Shown here: positions 1 to 7,512 of the stretch, in pieces | How positions within the stretch are numbered: position 1 is the stretch's first letter | Layout of the letters: each line of letters begins with the position of its first letter | Assembly (NCBI GenBank): GCA_010206225.2 | Contig: VIQU02000006.1 | Span: forward strand, 76,631-118,445 | Length of the DNA stretch: 41,815 nt | Reading direction: 5' to 3' | Source: Lachnospiraceae bacterium MD308 | GTDB taxonomy: Bacteria > Bacillota > Clostridia > Lachnospirales > Lachnospiraceae | Program-made: the position numbers and the translations under genes | Notes under the pieces: generated by a model | The model's input: only the letters and a program-made list of their open reading frames with translations | Told to the model about the DNA's origin: nothing | The model's database searches: none

Positions 1-62
1 AGACTAATAATCAATACTATAAGTAAAACAAAAACTAATAAAATATTTTTCTTTTTTTTCAT
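1..62 (-). CDS. Partial small membrane or secreted protein (N-terminus only)
   Basis: An ATG whose reading frame runs off the left edge. The 20 visible codons give a lysine-rich start (MKKKKN) followed by a long hydrophobic stretch (ILLVFVLLIVLII), typical of a signal peptide or membrane anchor. An AAGGAG sequence lies about 12 bases upstream, in the short gap after the preceding gene's stop, so the two genes probably share a transcript. Function cannot be told from this piece. It is very AT-rich, like the rest of the left patch. Confidence 0.5.
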   Translation of the reverse strand, partial: MKKKKNILLVFVLLIVLIIS

Positions 63-98
63 TTTAATCTATATACTCCTTTGCAATCAGGAATGGAC

Positions 99-653
99 TT
101 ATTTTACTAATTGTAAATATAGGTCTTCTTCTATGCAACAATATTTTTCATGAGTAATAGTATAGCACACTACCTTCCCGTCTTTTATAAATACTGGATC
201 TTCAAGTGTTATACCCGATTTCTTATCTGCTTGCTGAAAATCAAATATATTTTTTTTATTCAAAAAAAATTCATATAAAAAATAATCCTTTTTTAAAACA
301 ATCAAATGATCTACTTCATCAAAATCACCAGTAATTGGTCTATCAATAGTAGTGCAAATAACATTTTCACTCAAAAAAGACCAAATACTATTATTAAACT
401 CTTCAATATTATCCAAAAAAGGTCTTACAGTAAAACATACTTTATCCGTATTTTTCATTACTAAATTAATAAAATCCTGATATTCTTTGCGCGTTTTAGT
501 ATCTAAATACAAATATTTAGTATTTTTTTTATTTACATTCTTCATAACCGTCTCCGATCCACATCTGTGTGAATCAAATAATACTTTTTTAATATGATTT
601 GTTTCTGAGATTAATGTATCCTCTTTCCAAATTTTTATAGAAAGGAGTGTCAT
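99..653 (-). CDS. Hypothetical protein, candidate immunity partner of the SAR2788-like toxin
   Basis: A 184-residue soluble protein with no signal peptide and no membrane segment, very AT-rich and rich in Lys, Asp and Asn. I do not recognise the family. The frame stays open to a TTG at 683, but those ten extra codons come from the end of the neighbouring IS200-like element, so I chose the first ATG outside it (residues MTLLSIKIW). No good ribosome binding site precedes this ATG, as expected if the insertion displaced the native upstream sequence; the original N-terminus may be lost. On the same strand upstream, beyond the element, lies a secreted putative toxin. A cytosolic protein directly downstream of a toxin is a common position for an immunity protein, but that role is inferred from location only. 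Confidence 0.6.
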   Translation of the reverse strand: MTLLSIKIWKEDTLISETNHIKKVLFDSHRCGSETVMKNVNKKNTKYLYLDTKTRKEYQDFINLVMKNTDKVCFTVRPFLDNIEEFNNSIWSFLSENVICTTIDRPITGDFDEVDHLIVLKKDYFLYEFFLNKKNIFDFQQADKKSGITLEDPVFIKDGKVVCYTITHEKYCCIEEDLYLQLVK

Positions 654-737
654 TTTTTTATAAATCACCAATCCCCACTTCAAGTGGGGGGTGTGAAAAC
701 GCCCCCAAGGGCTCTGTTACTGCTCGCCTAAAAGGCG

Positions 738-749
738 GGTGTCGCAAGC
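738..749. repeat. 12-bp inverted repeat flanking tnpA (partner at 1229-1240)
   Basis: GGTGTCGCAAGC here is the exact inverse of GCTTGCGACACC at 1229-1240. The pair brackets the transposase frame inside the two end hairpins. IS200 elements are known to use internal pairing upstream of tnpA to block read-through expression, but a perfect pair spanning the whole gene is not something I recognise as standard. The repeat is directly visible; any function is inference. Confidence 0.6.
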
Positions 750-754
750 ATATA

Positions 755-1201
755 TTACTTGCTGCTGCTAAAAAACGGTCCCTTCACTTTCTTCCTTCCG
801 GGCCTCTTCTGATTGTTCCCGGATGTATTGTATTTCTTTATGGCATCCTCCGTTACATTTCCCACCGTCGCCACATAATACCCTCTTGCCCAAAATGCCT
901 TGCTCCATTTACTCTGCTGCTCCGGATGCCTGTCATATATCACCAGCGTACTCTTCCCTTTCAGGGATCCCATAAAATATGAAATCCTTATCTTCGGCGT
1001 AATGCTCACACACATATGCACTTGGTCGGCGCACACCGCTCCTTCTATAATGTCCACTCTCTTGTATTTGCACAATACTCTCAGTATTTCCCGTACATCG
1101 AGCCTCAATCGACCGAACAACTTCTTTTTTCTATATTTGGATATGAATACAATATGGTACTGGCATTTCCATCTCGTATGTGCTAAATTTTTACTGTCCA
1201 T
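755..1201 (-). CDS. tnpA: IS200/IS605-type Y1 transposase TnpA, probably inactive
   Basis: A 148-residue protein of the single-strand HUH/Y1 transposase family, with the family pattern WKCQYHIVFISKYR near the N-terminus, SLKGKST in the middle and FWARGYY before the catalytic helix. The catalytic tyrosine is Tyr124 (IKKY). Two lesions are visible. The first His of the metal-binding His-hydrophobic-His pair is Gln (Gln60-Val-His62, codon CAA). Directly after Tyr124 a tandem AATAC-AATAC duplication (825-834 on the plus strand) shifts the frame. Removing one copy restores the usual YIREQ continuation and a stop at 768-770, 18 residues after the tyrosine. The present tail is therefore out-of-frame sequence and the enzyme is most likely dead. 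Confidence 0.85.
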   Translation of the reverse strand: MDSKNLAHTRWKCQYHIVFISKYRKKKLFGRLRLDVREILRVLCKYKRVDIIEGAVCADQVHMCVSITPKIRISYFMGSLKGKSTLVIYDRHPEQQSKWSKAFWARGYYVATVGNVTEDAIKKYNTSGNNQKRPGRKKVKGPFFSSSK

Positions 1202-1408
1202 TTGGACCGCCTCCTATTCTTGAGATTGGCTTGCGACACCTTTCTCATAATAACATAGGAGGCTCTTTATAACATCCGCTTCGCCACAACTTACTCTATT
1301 CTCCCCAGCATAGCTGGGGGATTGGCGATTTCATTCATAAGAATGACAGAACATATATAAATACTAAAATCAAACAATATATTTATTAAATTCTTTAGAA
1401 TTTAACTT

Positions 1409-2302
1409 TTATTTATAATATTTGCAAGCACCAAATAATGAATGGCAACTACCATTTTTCTTAAGAACACCAGAGGAAGCTGTTTTTCCTCTATGATAGT
1501 GTTTAAACTGATATCCTGATGCAGTATGTAGGTCATAAGAATTTTTAACACCCTTTGTATTTACTGCAGCATAACCAGCCTTATTAATTGCCTTTTTGGC
1601 CATACTAGCTGTATACGAATATATATTTCCATTTGCTTTGACAATTGCTGCTGCTCTGTTAAGGTTAACCCCATAAGGATCAATATATACCATGTTTTTT
1701 CCTTTTACTTTTGTTATTAAAGTTGGATAATAATATGAACGAGCTTTCTCTTTTACGGCTGCTTTCGCTTTTTCAATTGCTTTTGTGAAATGTTTAGCCA
1801 TACAATATGTAATCCCAGATTTCACTATTACATAAGATGTTACAATATAAAGTAATAATGTTGCACCAACATATACTCCAACTTGTATCGCTGTCTGACC
1901 TTCATATGCATCTTCAATTATTTCGTCGTATTCATCGTAATTGGCAACTAATTCTCCGTCGTCGTATATTTCGACATCAACATTGTCAACCGAAAGTTCA
2001 TCAATATCAAGAGTATATGATTCATCTTCAAGATTATTATTTTCAATCTCAATAGCCGCTTCTCCATCTGGTTCAAGAACCAAAGTTCCTTCACTTACTT
2101 CTGTTTTACCAGTCACAATAATGTTTCCTGTACTAAAATCAATATCGATATCACTTTCAACCCCGTCTACATACACAGGATCTGTTAACTGTGTTAATTG
2201 TTGTATGTCTGAATCATCTGCATAAACTGTTTCACAATTTACAAAAATTGCATTGAATAAAAATACAATAATTAATATAGAACTTAATAATTTCTTACTC
2301 AT
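1409..2302 (-). CDS. Secreted SAR2788-like putative toxin
   Basis: A 297-residue protein starting at an ATG with AAGGAG 8 bases upstream. A signal peptide covers about residues 1-28 (hydrophobic LLSSILIIVFLFNAIF, then the YADDS region). A strongly acidic segment (about 30-135) follows, then a membrane helix (about 143-163, GVYVGATLLLYIVTSYVIV) and a basic C-terminal domain. That domain has YYYPTLI, VYIDPYGVNLNRA, SYTASMAKKA and a terminal HYH-x(n)-CHSLFG pattern. The arrangement matches my memory of SAR2788-family putative toxins of Firmicutes, whose C-termini end in a HYH...HSFFG-like motif; family membership is recalled, not searched. The neighbour downstream on the same strand could be the immunity gene, now separated by an IS200-like element. 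Substrate and target are unknown. Confidence 0.65.
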   Translation of the reverse strand: MSKKLLSSILIIVFLFNAIFVNCETVYADDSDIQQLTQLTDPVYVDGVESDIDIDFSTGNIIVTGKTEVSEGTLVLEPDGEAAIEIENNNLEDESYTLDIDELSVDNVDVEIYDDGELVANYDEYDEIIEDAYEGQTAIQVGVYVGATLLLYIVTSYVIVKSGITYCMAKHFTKAIEKAKAAVKEKARSYYYPTLITKVKGKNMVYIDPYGVNLNRAAAIVKANGNIYSYTASMAKKAINKAGYAAVNTKGVKNSYDLHTASGYQFKHYHRGKTASSGVLKKNGSCHSLFGACKYYK

Positions 2303-2371
2303 TTGGATTCTCCTTATACGATAATAATATTTTAAGTATTTGAAAAATGCAAGAACTCTTATATTCCCCCT

Positions 2372-2647
2372 TTGTCTATCTCTTGTTTAACGTATCATCG
2401 CAGCACAGGCATCTACACATTATTAGAAGGTTCTATGTATCCAATTCTATACCGTCTGTCTGATCAGGGATATATTAGCTTTTATGAGCAAAAAATTACC
2501 CAAAGGCAGTCACGGGTATACTATCATCTGGAAGAAAAAGGCATTGAATATTTAAAACAGCTTCTTACAAATTACAATCAATTTCTTGACGTTATCTCTT
2601 TTCTGCTTGATTCAAAGACCGGAGATGTCTATCAGGAAAAAAAGTAG
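2372..2647 (+). pseudogene. PadR-family transcriptional regulator, N-terminally truncated
   Basis: The 91-residue frame contains the second half of a PadR winged helix: LLEGSMYPILYRLSDQGYI, then SRVYYHLEEKG and a C-terminal helix. PadR proteins normally have about 30-35 more residues before this, including the first helices of the DNA-binding domain, and these are absent. The only possible start is a TTG with no ribosome binding site, and an in-frame stop lies shortly upstream. The break falls next to the promoter side of the putative toxin gene, so the 5' end was probably lost when that accessory segment arrived. PadR genes typically precede small HAAS/DUF1700-type membrane proteins, and two such genes follow here. 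Confidence 0.6.
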
Positions 2648-2691
2648 CTGTTACTTTGTCCACCGAAAGCAATAACGTGAGAAATAAAATT

Positions 2692-3069
2692 ATGAAAAAA
2701 TATTTAAAGAACTGTAAATGCCTGTTTCCAGTCTATGGCAAACATGAACGCCAATATATAAAACATTTAGAATGCCATATTCAGGAATATCTGGCGGAAC
2801 ACGATAACTGCACTTATGACGATTTGGTAACAGAATTCGGATCCCCTTCTGAAATTGTCGGCAGCTATTATAGAAGTACAGACAACAATAGTTTAATTAA
2901 AAAAATAAACTTTGTAAGATATGCCCGGCTTTTTATGGTAATCGTTGTCAGCGCTGTCCTTCTGTTTTTAGGTTATAAATCCTATGCTCTTTATCAAGAG
3001 TACCTGATGGAAAAAGATGCCAGTACTCTTTACGAAGAAATAACAATTGAAGACTTGGGGCCACAATAA
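2692..3069 (+). CDS. Small membrane protein, DUF6120/HAAS-like (paralog 1)
   Basis: A 125-residue protein with a cytosolic helical domain of about 75 residues (MKKYLKNCKCLFPVYGKHER, then CTYDDLVTEFGSPSEIVGSYY) followed by one membrane helix (about 85-105, FMVIVVSAVLLFLGY) and a short acidic tail. The FG-(S/T)-P-x-E-(I/V) turn is characteristic of HAAS/DUF1700-type signalling domains found next to PadR regulators. I chose the ATG that aligns with the start of the paralog at 3143; an upstream TTG at 2656 is possible but has no ribosome binding site. The role in such cassettes is thought to be membrane signalling or anti-regulator activity, which is not shown here. Confidence 0.65.
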   Translation: MKKYLKNCKCLFPVYGKHERQYIKHLECHIQEYLAEHDNCTYDDLVTEFGSPSEIVGSYYRSTDNNSLIKKINFVRYARLFMVIVVSAVLLFLGYKSYALYQEYLMEKDASTLYEEITIEDLGPQ

Positions 3070-3142
3070 CAATAGGTCTGAGTACCTGAACCTTTAGCAA
3101 CTTTGTATTACATTACTGCTGTTTATTATGAAGGAATCTGTT

Positions 3143-3517
3143 ATGAAAAAATATTTGAAAGACTGCAGACGATTATTCCCGATATATGGGAAATGTGAAC
3201 GAGAATATTTAGAACGGTTAAAATGCCATATTCAAGAATATCAATCAGAACACGTACATTGTACTTATGACGATCTGGTAGAACAATTTGGTACTCCTGC
3301 CGAAGTTGCCGCTGAATATTACGACACCGTAGACAATGACTACCTGCTAAAAAGAGTGAATTTCAAAGGACTCTGCCGTACTTTCGCAGTTATATTACTC
3401 AGTCTGCTGTTCATATTTTTATGCTACAAAGTATATATCTTTCATCAAATAATGTTAGCTGTACAAAATACCACCATTATTCCCGCTGAAACGGTTGAGT
3501 ACATTGAATACAAATAA
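3143..3517 (+). CDS. Small membrane protein, DUF6120/HAAS-like (paralog 2)
   Basis: A 124-residue tandem duplicate of the preceding protein. It shares MKKYLK-x-C, LFP-x-YGK, CHIQEY, CTYDDLV, QFGTPAE and YY, then one membrane helix (about 82-100, FAVILLSLLFIFLCY) and a divergent acidic tail. The chosen ATG has AAGGA about 8 bases upstream; an ATG five codons earlier (3128) lacks this. The coding sequence runs straight on to the next gene with a 16-base gap, so the two are probably co-expressed. Confidence 0.7.
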   Translation: MKKYLKDCRRLFPIYGKCEREYLERLKCHIQEYQSEHVHCTYDDLVEQFGTPAEVAAEYYDTVDNDYLLKRVNFKGLCRTFAVILLSLLFIFLCYKVYIFHQIMLAVQNTTIIPAETVEYIEYK

Positions 3518-3533
3518 AAAGGAGAGATTCATT

Positions 3534-4004
3534 ATGAAACGATTACGTTATTTATTTCTATGTATAATCCTAAGTATCTGTTATAGCCCTGCTGTTCTTG
3601 CTTCCGATTACACTGATAGCTCCACCACTATAGAAATTCTGGATGACGAAAGCTATATCGAAACTACAATTGAGACTGTCTCTTCCATCAATTTGTTTGC
3701 CGCTACATCTACCAAAAGCGGGAAAAAAACCAGCGTTCATAAAGGCAGTTCTGGGGAAATTTACTGGTCCGTAACTGTAAACGGTAATTTTTCCTATAAT
3801 GGTTCTTCCTCCAAATGTACATCCTCCACAATTTCTACTACCTGCCCCAGTAAACTTTGGAAATTAAGTAATAAATCTTCAAGTAAATCGGGCGCAACTG
3901 CAACTGCCTCAGTCGTTGCAAAAAGATATACAAATGTTCCTACTACCAAAACTATAAAACGTTCCGTCAGCCTTACATGCAGTAAAACAGGAAAGCTATA
4001 TTAA
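3534..4004 (+). CDS. Small secreted Ser/Thr-rich protein of unknown function
   Basis: A 156-residue protein starting at an ATG 7 bases after AAGGAG. A signal peptide spans about residues 1-24 (LRYLFLCIILSICYSPAVLA followed by SDYT). The mature part is rich in Ser, Thr and Lys, with few acidic residues after residue 50 and three cysteines (CTSS, TTCPSK, LTCSKT). The alternating pattern (SGEIYWSVTVNGNFSYNG) suggests a beta-sandwich. I do not recognise the family. It closes the PadR-membrane-membrane-secreted cassette, so it may be the exported product that the membrane proteins control or report on; this is inference. Confidence 0.65.
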   Translation: MKRLRYLFLCIILSICYSPAVLASDYTDSSTTIEILDDESYIETTIETVSSINLFAATSTKSGKKTSVHKGSSGEIYWSVTVNGNFSYNGSSSKCTSSTISTTCPSKLWKLSNKSSSKSGATATASVVAKRYTNVPTTKTIKRSVSLTCSKTGKLY

Positions 4005-4073
4005 GACAATATCAGCAAAGCAGATTTTTGCGTAAATTGAGAAAGCCTGAATTTTTAAGTGCCATATAACAAT

Positions 4074-4137
4074 AATAAGCATATCCCCTGAGAGCGCATG
4101 CGCTGGTATGCGCAAAGCTCTGGCGGATATGCTTATT
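4074..4137. terminator. Long hairpin between convergent genes, probable bidirectional terminator
   Basis: The outer arms AATAAGCATATCC and GGATATGCTTATT pair perfectly over 13 bases, and inner arms (AGAGC/GCTCT and GCGCAT/ATGCGC) extend the structure to the loop. It lies between the stop of the secreted protein gene (plus) and the stop of the FGGY kinase gene (minus). A TTTTA tail follows on the plus strand; the minus-strand tail is weaker. Confidence 0.6.
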
Positions 4138-4203
4138 TTACGGCAGAAAGATTTCCTAGGTCTCATTTTTTACATTCTGCATCCTGCAAAAAACAATATA
4201 AAA

Positions 4204-5721
4204 CTACAATTGATGCATCAAATCTTTCGTTTTCTGATACAGCTCATGATATATCTTTTTCAACGGCCCATATATTTTTTGATTCTCTTTTCTTGGCTCA
4301 ATTCTGATCCCCGGTTCGATATACTGCTCCAGTTCATCATATCCTTTAAAACCCCCGGTCCCCACTGCCGCTATCATCGCATCTCCGTAGGCGGCGCCTA
4401 TGGTCACTTTCGCAGTCTTTACTGTATGTCCGGTAACATCCGCGATAATCTGAAGCCACTCTTTATTCTTTGTACCTCCTCCGACGCACAAAAAGCTGTC
4501 GATTGTAAGGCCGTTTTCTTCGAGAATATCGATATGCTGCGCAATAGAATATGCAACCCCTTCAAGCGCGGCACGGTACATATGCTCTCTGGTATGGTGA
4601 AGCTGCAGGCCGAAGAACACTCCTTTGGCGTTCGCATCATTGATCGGTGTCCGCTCTCCGGCAAAATACGGAAGAACCACAAGTCCGCCGCTTCCGGCGG
4701 GTATATGAGAAGACAACTCCGCCATTACTCCAAATGCGTTTTCGCCGCCGCTCTCCTGCTCTTTCACAACCTCTGTATACATGGTATCACGAATCCACTT
4801 AGTCAGCGCACCCGCCGCATTCGTCCCTCCGTCGATACAGAACATACCCGGAATCAGATAATCTCCCGCCCAGATACGACCGTCATCTAACATTTTATCT
4901 GAACAATACATAAGATAACAGGTAGATCCAAGCTGCACCATCAGATTTCCCGGTTTTAGCACTCCCGTGCTGATTGCTTCCGCACCGGAATCGTCGGTTC
5001 CGGTCACAACAGGTGTTCCTGCCTTAAGCCCGGTCTCTTTTGCCGCGCTTTCTGTCACATAACCTACTGTCTCCGCGGTCTCTCTTCCCTCCGCTAATTG
5101 ATCGGCCCTGCAGTATAGTTCTTCCGTAAGCTCCCTATCAATTGCCAGATCATTTCGATAACAAGGGGCAAAAGATGAGATAGCAAGATACCGGTCTATG
5201 ACATACACTCCGGTCAGCTTTGCGGTAAGATAAGAAGAGGCCGTTAGAAACTTATACGCTTTTTCGTGAATCTCCGGTTCATTATTTTTAATCCACAAAA
5301 TCTTCGGCATACAGTCAGAAGAACATAGTGGATCATTAAAAAGCTTTTCAAGCCTCTCTTCTCCGTAATACTCCTGAAGATATTCTATTTCCTTTTCAGC
5401 CCTTGCATCAATTCCATATAAAATCGCCTTACGAAGCGGCTTACAGTTTTCATCCACCGGCACGACGTCCGCGCTCAGGGCGCTGGCGCCCACTCCCTGT
5501 ATCACTTCCGGTGCAATACCCGATTTCCTGATCAACTGGTTGGATATTTTACAGAAATCACCCCACCAGACTTTTTCCGCGTCATGTTCAAAATAATTCG
5601 GTTTTGGATTCTCTACCTCGTGCGATGCCGTGGCCGTCTCTATAATCTTACAAGTCTCATCTATCAGAACTCCTTTACTCTCATTGGTTCCGATATCAAT
5701 TCCCATATAATAATTTTTCAC
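4204..5721 (-). CDS. FGGY-family carbohydrate kinase (xylulokinase-like)
   Basis: A 505-residue sugar kinase with two actin-like ATPase halves. The N-terminal phosphate loop MGIDIGTNESKGVLID covers residues 6-21. GTDDSGAEAIS and LGSTCYL follow in the middle, and the second FGGY signature (CVGGGTKNKEWLQIIADVTG) is near residue 410. Length is usual for xylulokinases. It starts at GTG with AAGGGAG about 9 bases upstream; an ATG five codons later is an alternative. It is the last gene of the 12-gene operon, 13 bases after the BtpA gene. It should phosphorylate a ketose or polyol released by the pathway, but FGGY substrates cannot be read from sequence alone. Confidence 0.85.
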   Translation of the reverse strand: MKNYYMGIDIGTNESKGVLIDETCKIIETATASHEVENPKPNYFEHDAEKVWWGDFCKISNQLIRKSGIAPEVIQGVGASALSADVVPVDENCKPLRKAILYGIDARAEKEIEYLQEYYGEERLEKLFNDPLCSSDCMPKILWIKNNEPEIHEKAYKFLTASSYLTAKLTGVYVIDRYLAISSFAPCYRNDLAIDRELTEELYCRADQLAEGRETAETVGYVTESAAKETGLKAGTPVVTGTDDSGAEAISTGVLKPGNLMVQLGSTCYLMYCSDKMLDDGRIWAGDYLIPGMFCIDGGTNAAGALTKWIRDTMYTEVVKEQESGGENAFGVMAELSSHIPAGSGGLVVLPYFAGERTPINDANAKGVFFGLQLHHTREHMYRAALEGVAYSIAQHIDILEENGLTIDSFLCVGGGTKNKEWLQIIADVTGHTVKTAKVTIGAAYGDAMIAAVGTGGFKGYDELEQYIEPGIRIEPRKENQKIYGPLKKIYHELYQKTKDLMHQL

Positions 5722-5734
5722 CAGATCATCTCCC

Positions 5735-6559
5735 TTATATTTCCAGCTTTTCGTGACTTTCGCGGTATTCCCGCACCTGATCCATCAGCTCTTTCACACG
5801 CTCATATTCTATATGATTCTCAAACTTCCCATCCTTCTTGAAAGTTGTACCGACTGTCGCTCCGTCAGAAATATCCAGTTTTTCTTTAATATTTCCCACA
5901 TTGCAGCCTGTCCCGCAAAGCACCGGCACGTCAATTGCCTCCCGAAGTTCGGTGATAGAGCCTGAATCTGCATCCTGTCCCGCGTACTGTCCCATAATGA
6001 GGAATGCATCCGGATGGCAGTCAAATATTGTAGAATTCGCGATATCCACAAGCCTTCTCTCAACTACATACTCGTCCGATTCATTATTAATAAAATAGAG
6101 CATTTTCAAATCATCCAGCCCTAAAGCCTTCTTTCTGCGAAGTATCGCCGCGATATCCGGCATCGTGATTCCATCGTCTCCTGCATATACCCCCGTAAAA
6201 AGTCCCCGGATAAAATCCGCATCCACAGCGGCCGCCAGATCAATCGCCGCCATCGGATCCGCTTCACAGTCAATCCCAAAGGGTAACCTGATATCATCCA
6301 TCAACTCCCCGATCACTCTCGCCATAGCGGCAGGTCCCACATAATCGATCTTCTGCTGGTACGGAAGACTGAATTCGTTGGAGAAAAGCACTCCGTCCAC
6401 ACCCCCGTCCTGGAGCGCTTTCAAATCTCTCCTCGCATCCTCCACTGTCTTTTTCATGGAATCTCCCTTTTTAAACAACGGATCCCCCGGAAATGCATTC
6501 AAATGCAGCAATGCGATAATCGGTTTATCCGTACCGAACATTTCTTTTAACCATCCCAT
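5735..6559 (-). CDS. BtpA/SgcQ family TIM-barrel protein
   Basis: A 274-residue protein of the BtpA/SgcQ family: PIIALLHLNAFPGDP at the start, GGVDGVLFSNEF, then LPFGIDCEADP, ADFIRGLFTGVYAGDDG and, near the end, VPVLCGTGCNVGNI and DGATVGTTFK, the phosphate-binding end of a TIM barrel. I chose the ATG preceded by GAAGGGAAG; the ATG six codons earlier has no ribosome binding site. In enteric bacteria the relative SgcQ lies in the sgc sugar operon, and BtpA was first linked to photosystem I stability. No reaction is established for this family, but its recurrence in sugar operons supports a catabolic role. Confidence 0.8.
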   Translation of the reverse strand: MGWLKEMFGTDKPIIALLHLNAFPGDPLFKKGDSMKKTVEDARRDLKALQDGGVDGVLFSNEFSLPYQQKIDYVGPAAMARVIGELMDDIRLPFGIDCEADPMAAIDLAAAVDADFIRGLFTGVYAGDDGITMPDIAAILRRKKALGLDDLKMLYFINNESDEYVVERRLVDIANSTIFDCHPDAFLIMGQYAGQDADSGSITELREAIDVPVLCGTGCNVGNIKEKLDISDGATVGTTFKKDGKFENHIEYERVKELMDQVREYRESHEKLEI

Positions 6560-6625
6560 ATATTTACTTCCCTTCATTCATTTTTACTATCAGGAAAAGC
6601 CTCTTTCCTCCATTATCAATTCCTG

Positions 6626-7474
6626 TCAATTCTTGTCTCGTCCGCTCTCACTGCCTTCTCCCGCCAAAACGGGAATGCGTAAAAATTTCTCTACTACCTC
6701 CGCTACACAGTCCTGATTATTTGTCCTGTCTGTTACATAGTCCGCCTGCGCTTTGACTTCTTCCGGCGAGTTAGCTGCTGCCACTCCTATGGCGGCATGC
6801 CTTAGCATGTCCACATCATTATAAAAATTTCCAACAGCGATAATGCCATCCTCTGTTAACTGCTCGATTGCCGCAAGCTTCTTTATGCCGTCCCATTTGG
6901 ATATCCCCGCCGCCATAATATCAATACAATCCGGCTCTGAGAGAATGTATGTAACATCCGAAAGATTTTTCTCAATATAATCTCCCACCTGCCGCCAGTC
7001 ACGCATCGCCATGAAGCCTTCCACTCTTTCGCCGCAGAATATTTCTCCTGTCCGGCCGTAGAGCTTTGGCCATGTGTTTAATTCTTCGGCATATTCCCGT
7101 GTACTGTCCGTAATCATATTCACAAACCATCGGATCCCATCACAGACATGAAGCTCCAACTCCCGCTCCAGACAATATCCCATCAGCTTCAGACAATCCT
7201 CCTGACAGATCCGATGATTATACAATATCTCCTTTGTTTCACAACAGACGATTTTACCTCCGTTATTCAATATCAGGTAATCAACGCAAAGGCTGTCCTC
7301 ATCAAGCGTCAGCATGTCCATATCTCTTCTTCCTGTGACGAATGCCGTTACATATCCCGCTTCTCTGGCAAGCAGAATCGCTCTTTTTGTGGCCTCACCC
7401 ATATGATAATCATCGCACACAGCCGTTCCGTCCAAGTCCAGCGCCAGCATTCCTTTTTTCTTCGCTGCTCCCAT
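6626..7474 (-). CDS. HAD-superfamily (Cof-like) phosphatase
   Basis: A 282-residue Cof-type hydrolase with the DxDGT nucleophile motif (LALDLDGTAVCDD) close to the start, the second motif (VTGRRD), and a C-terminal GNFYNDVDML where the family usually has GDxxND. The cap domain lies between. The chosen ATG follows GGGAGGTG; the frame extends another 20 codons to an upstream start that would overlap the preceding gene, which I rejected. Enzymes of this type remove phosphate from small sugar phosphates or nucleotides. In this operon a likely job is detoxifying a phosphorylated dead-end sugar. Confidence 0.85.
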   Translation of the reverse strand: MGAAKKKGMLALDLDGTAVCDDYHMGEATKRAILLAREAGYVTAFVTGRRDMDMLTLDEDSLCVDYLILNNGGKIVCCETKEILYNHRICQEDCLKLMGYCLERELELHVCDGIRWFVNMITDSTREYAEELNTWPKLYGRTGEIFCGERVEGFMAMRDWRQVGDYIEKNLSDVTYILSEPDCIDIMAAGISKWDGIKKLAAIEQLTEDGIIAVGNFYNDVDMLRHAAIGVAAANSPEEVKAQADYVTDRTNNQDCVAEVVEKFLRIPVLAGEGSESGRDKN

Positions 7475-7512
7475 CACACCTCCCGTTGGTTCCTGTCCAA
7501 CTCGTAATACAT

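Larger units (their letters stand above)
661..1331 (-). mobile_element. IS200/IS605-type insertion element, decayed
   Basis: A tnpA-only element with no tnpB. Its ends are subterminal hairpins instead of terminal inverted repeats, as in the IS200 family. On the plus strand one is CCCCACTT-c-AAGTGGGG (673-689) and the other CCCCAGC-ata-GCTGGGG (1303-1319). The flanks are related: AATCACCAAT just outside the first and ATTGGCGATT just outside the second. Boundaries are estimated to within roughly 10 bases, because the cleavage sites cannot be fixed without an empty site to compare. It sits between a putative toxin gene and the small gene downstream of it. Confidence 0.75.

Noticed and set aside
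661-1331. Possible IS605 with tnpB or an omega-RNA-type guide
   Set aside because: No tnpB-like frame is present on either strand next to tnpA, and the element is only about 670 bases long.
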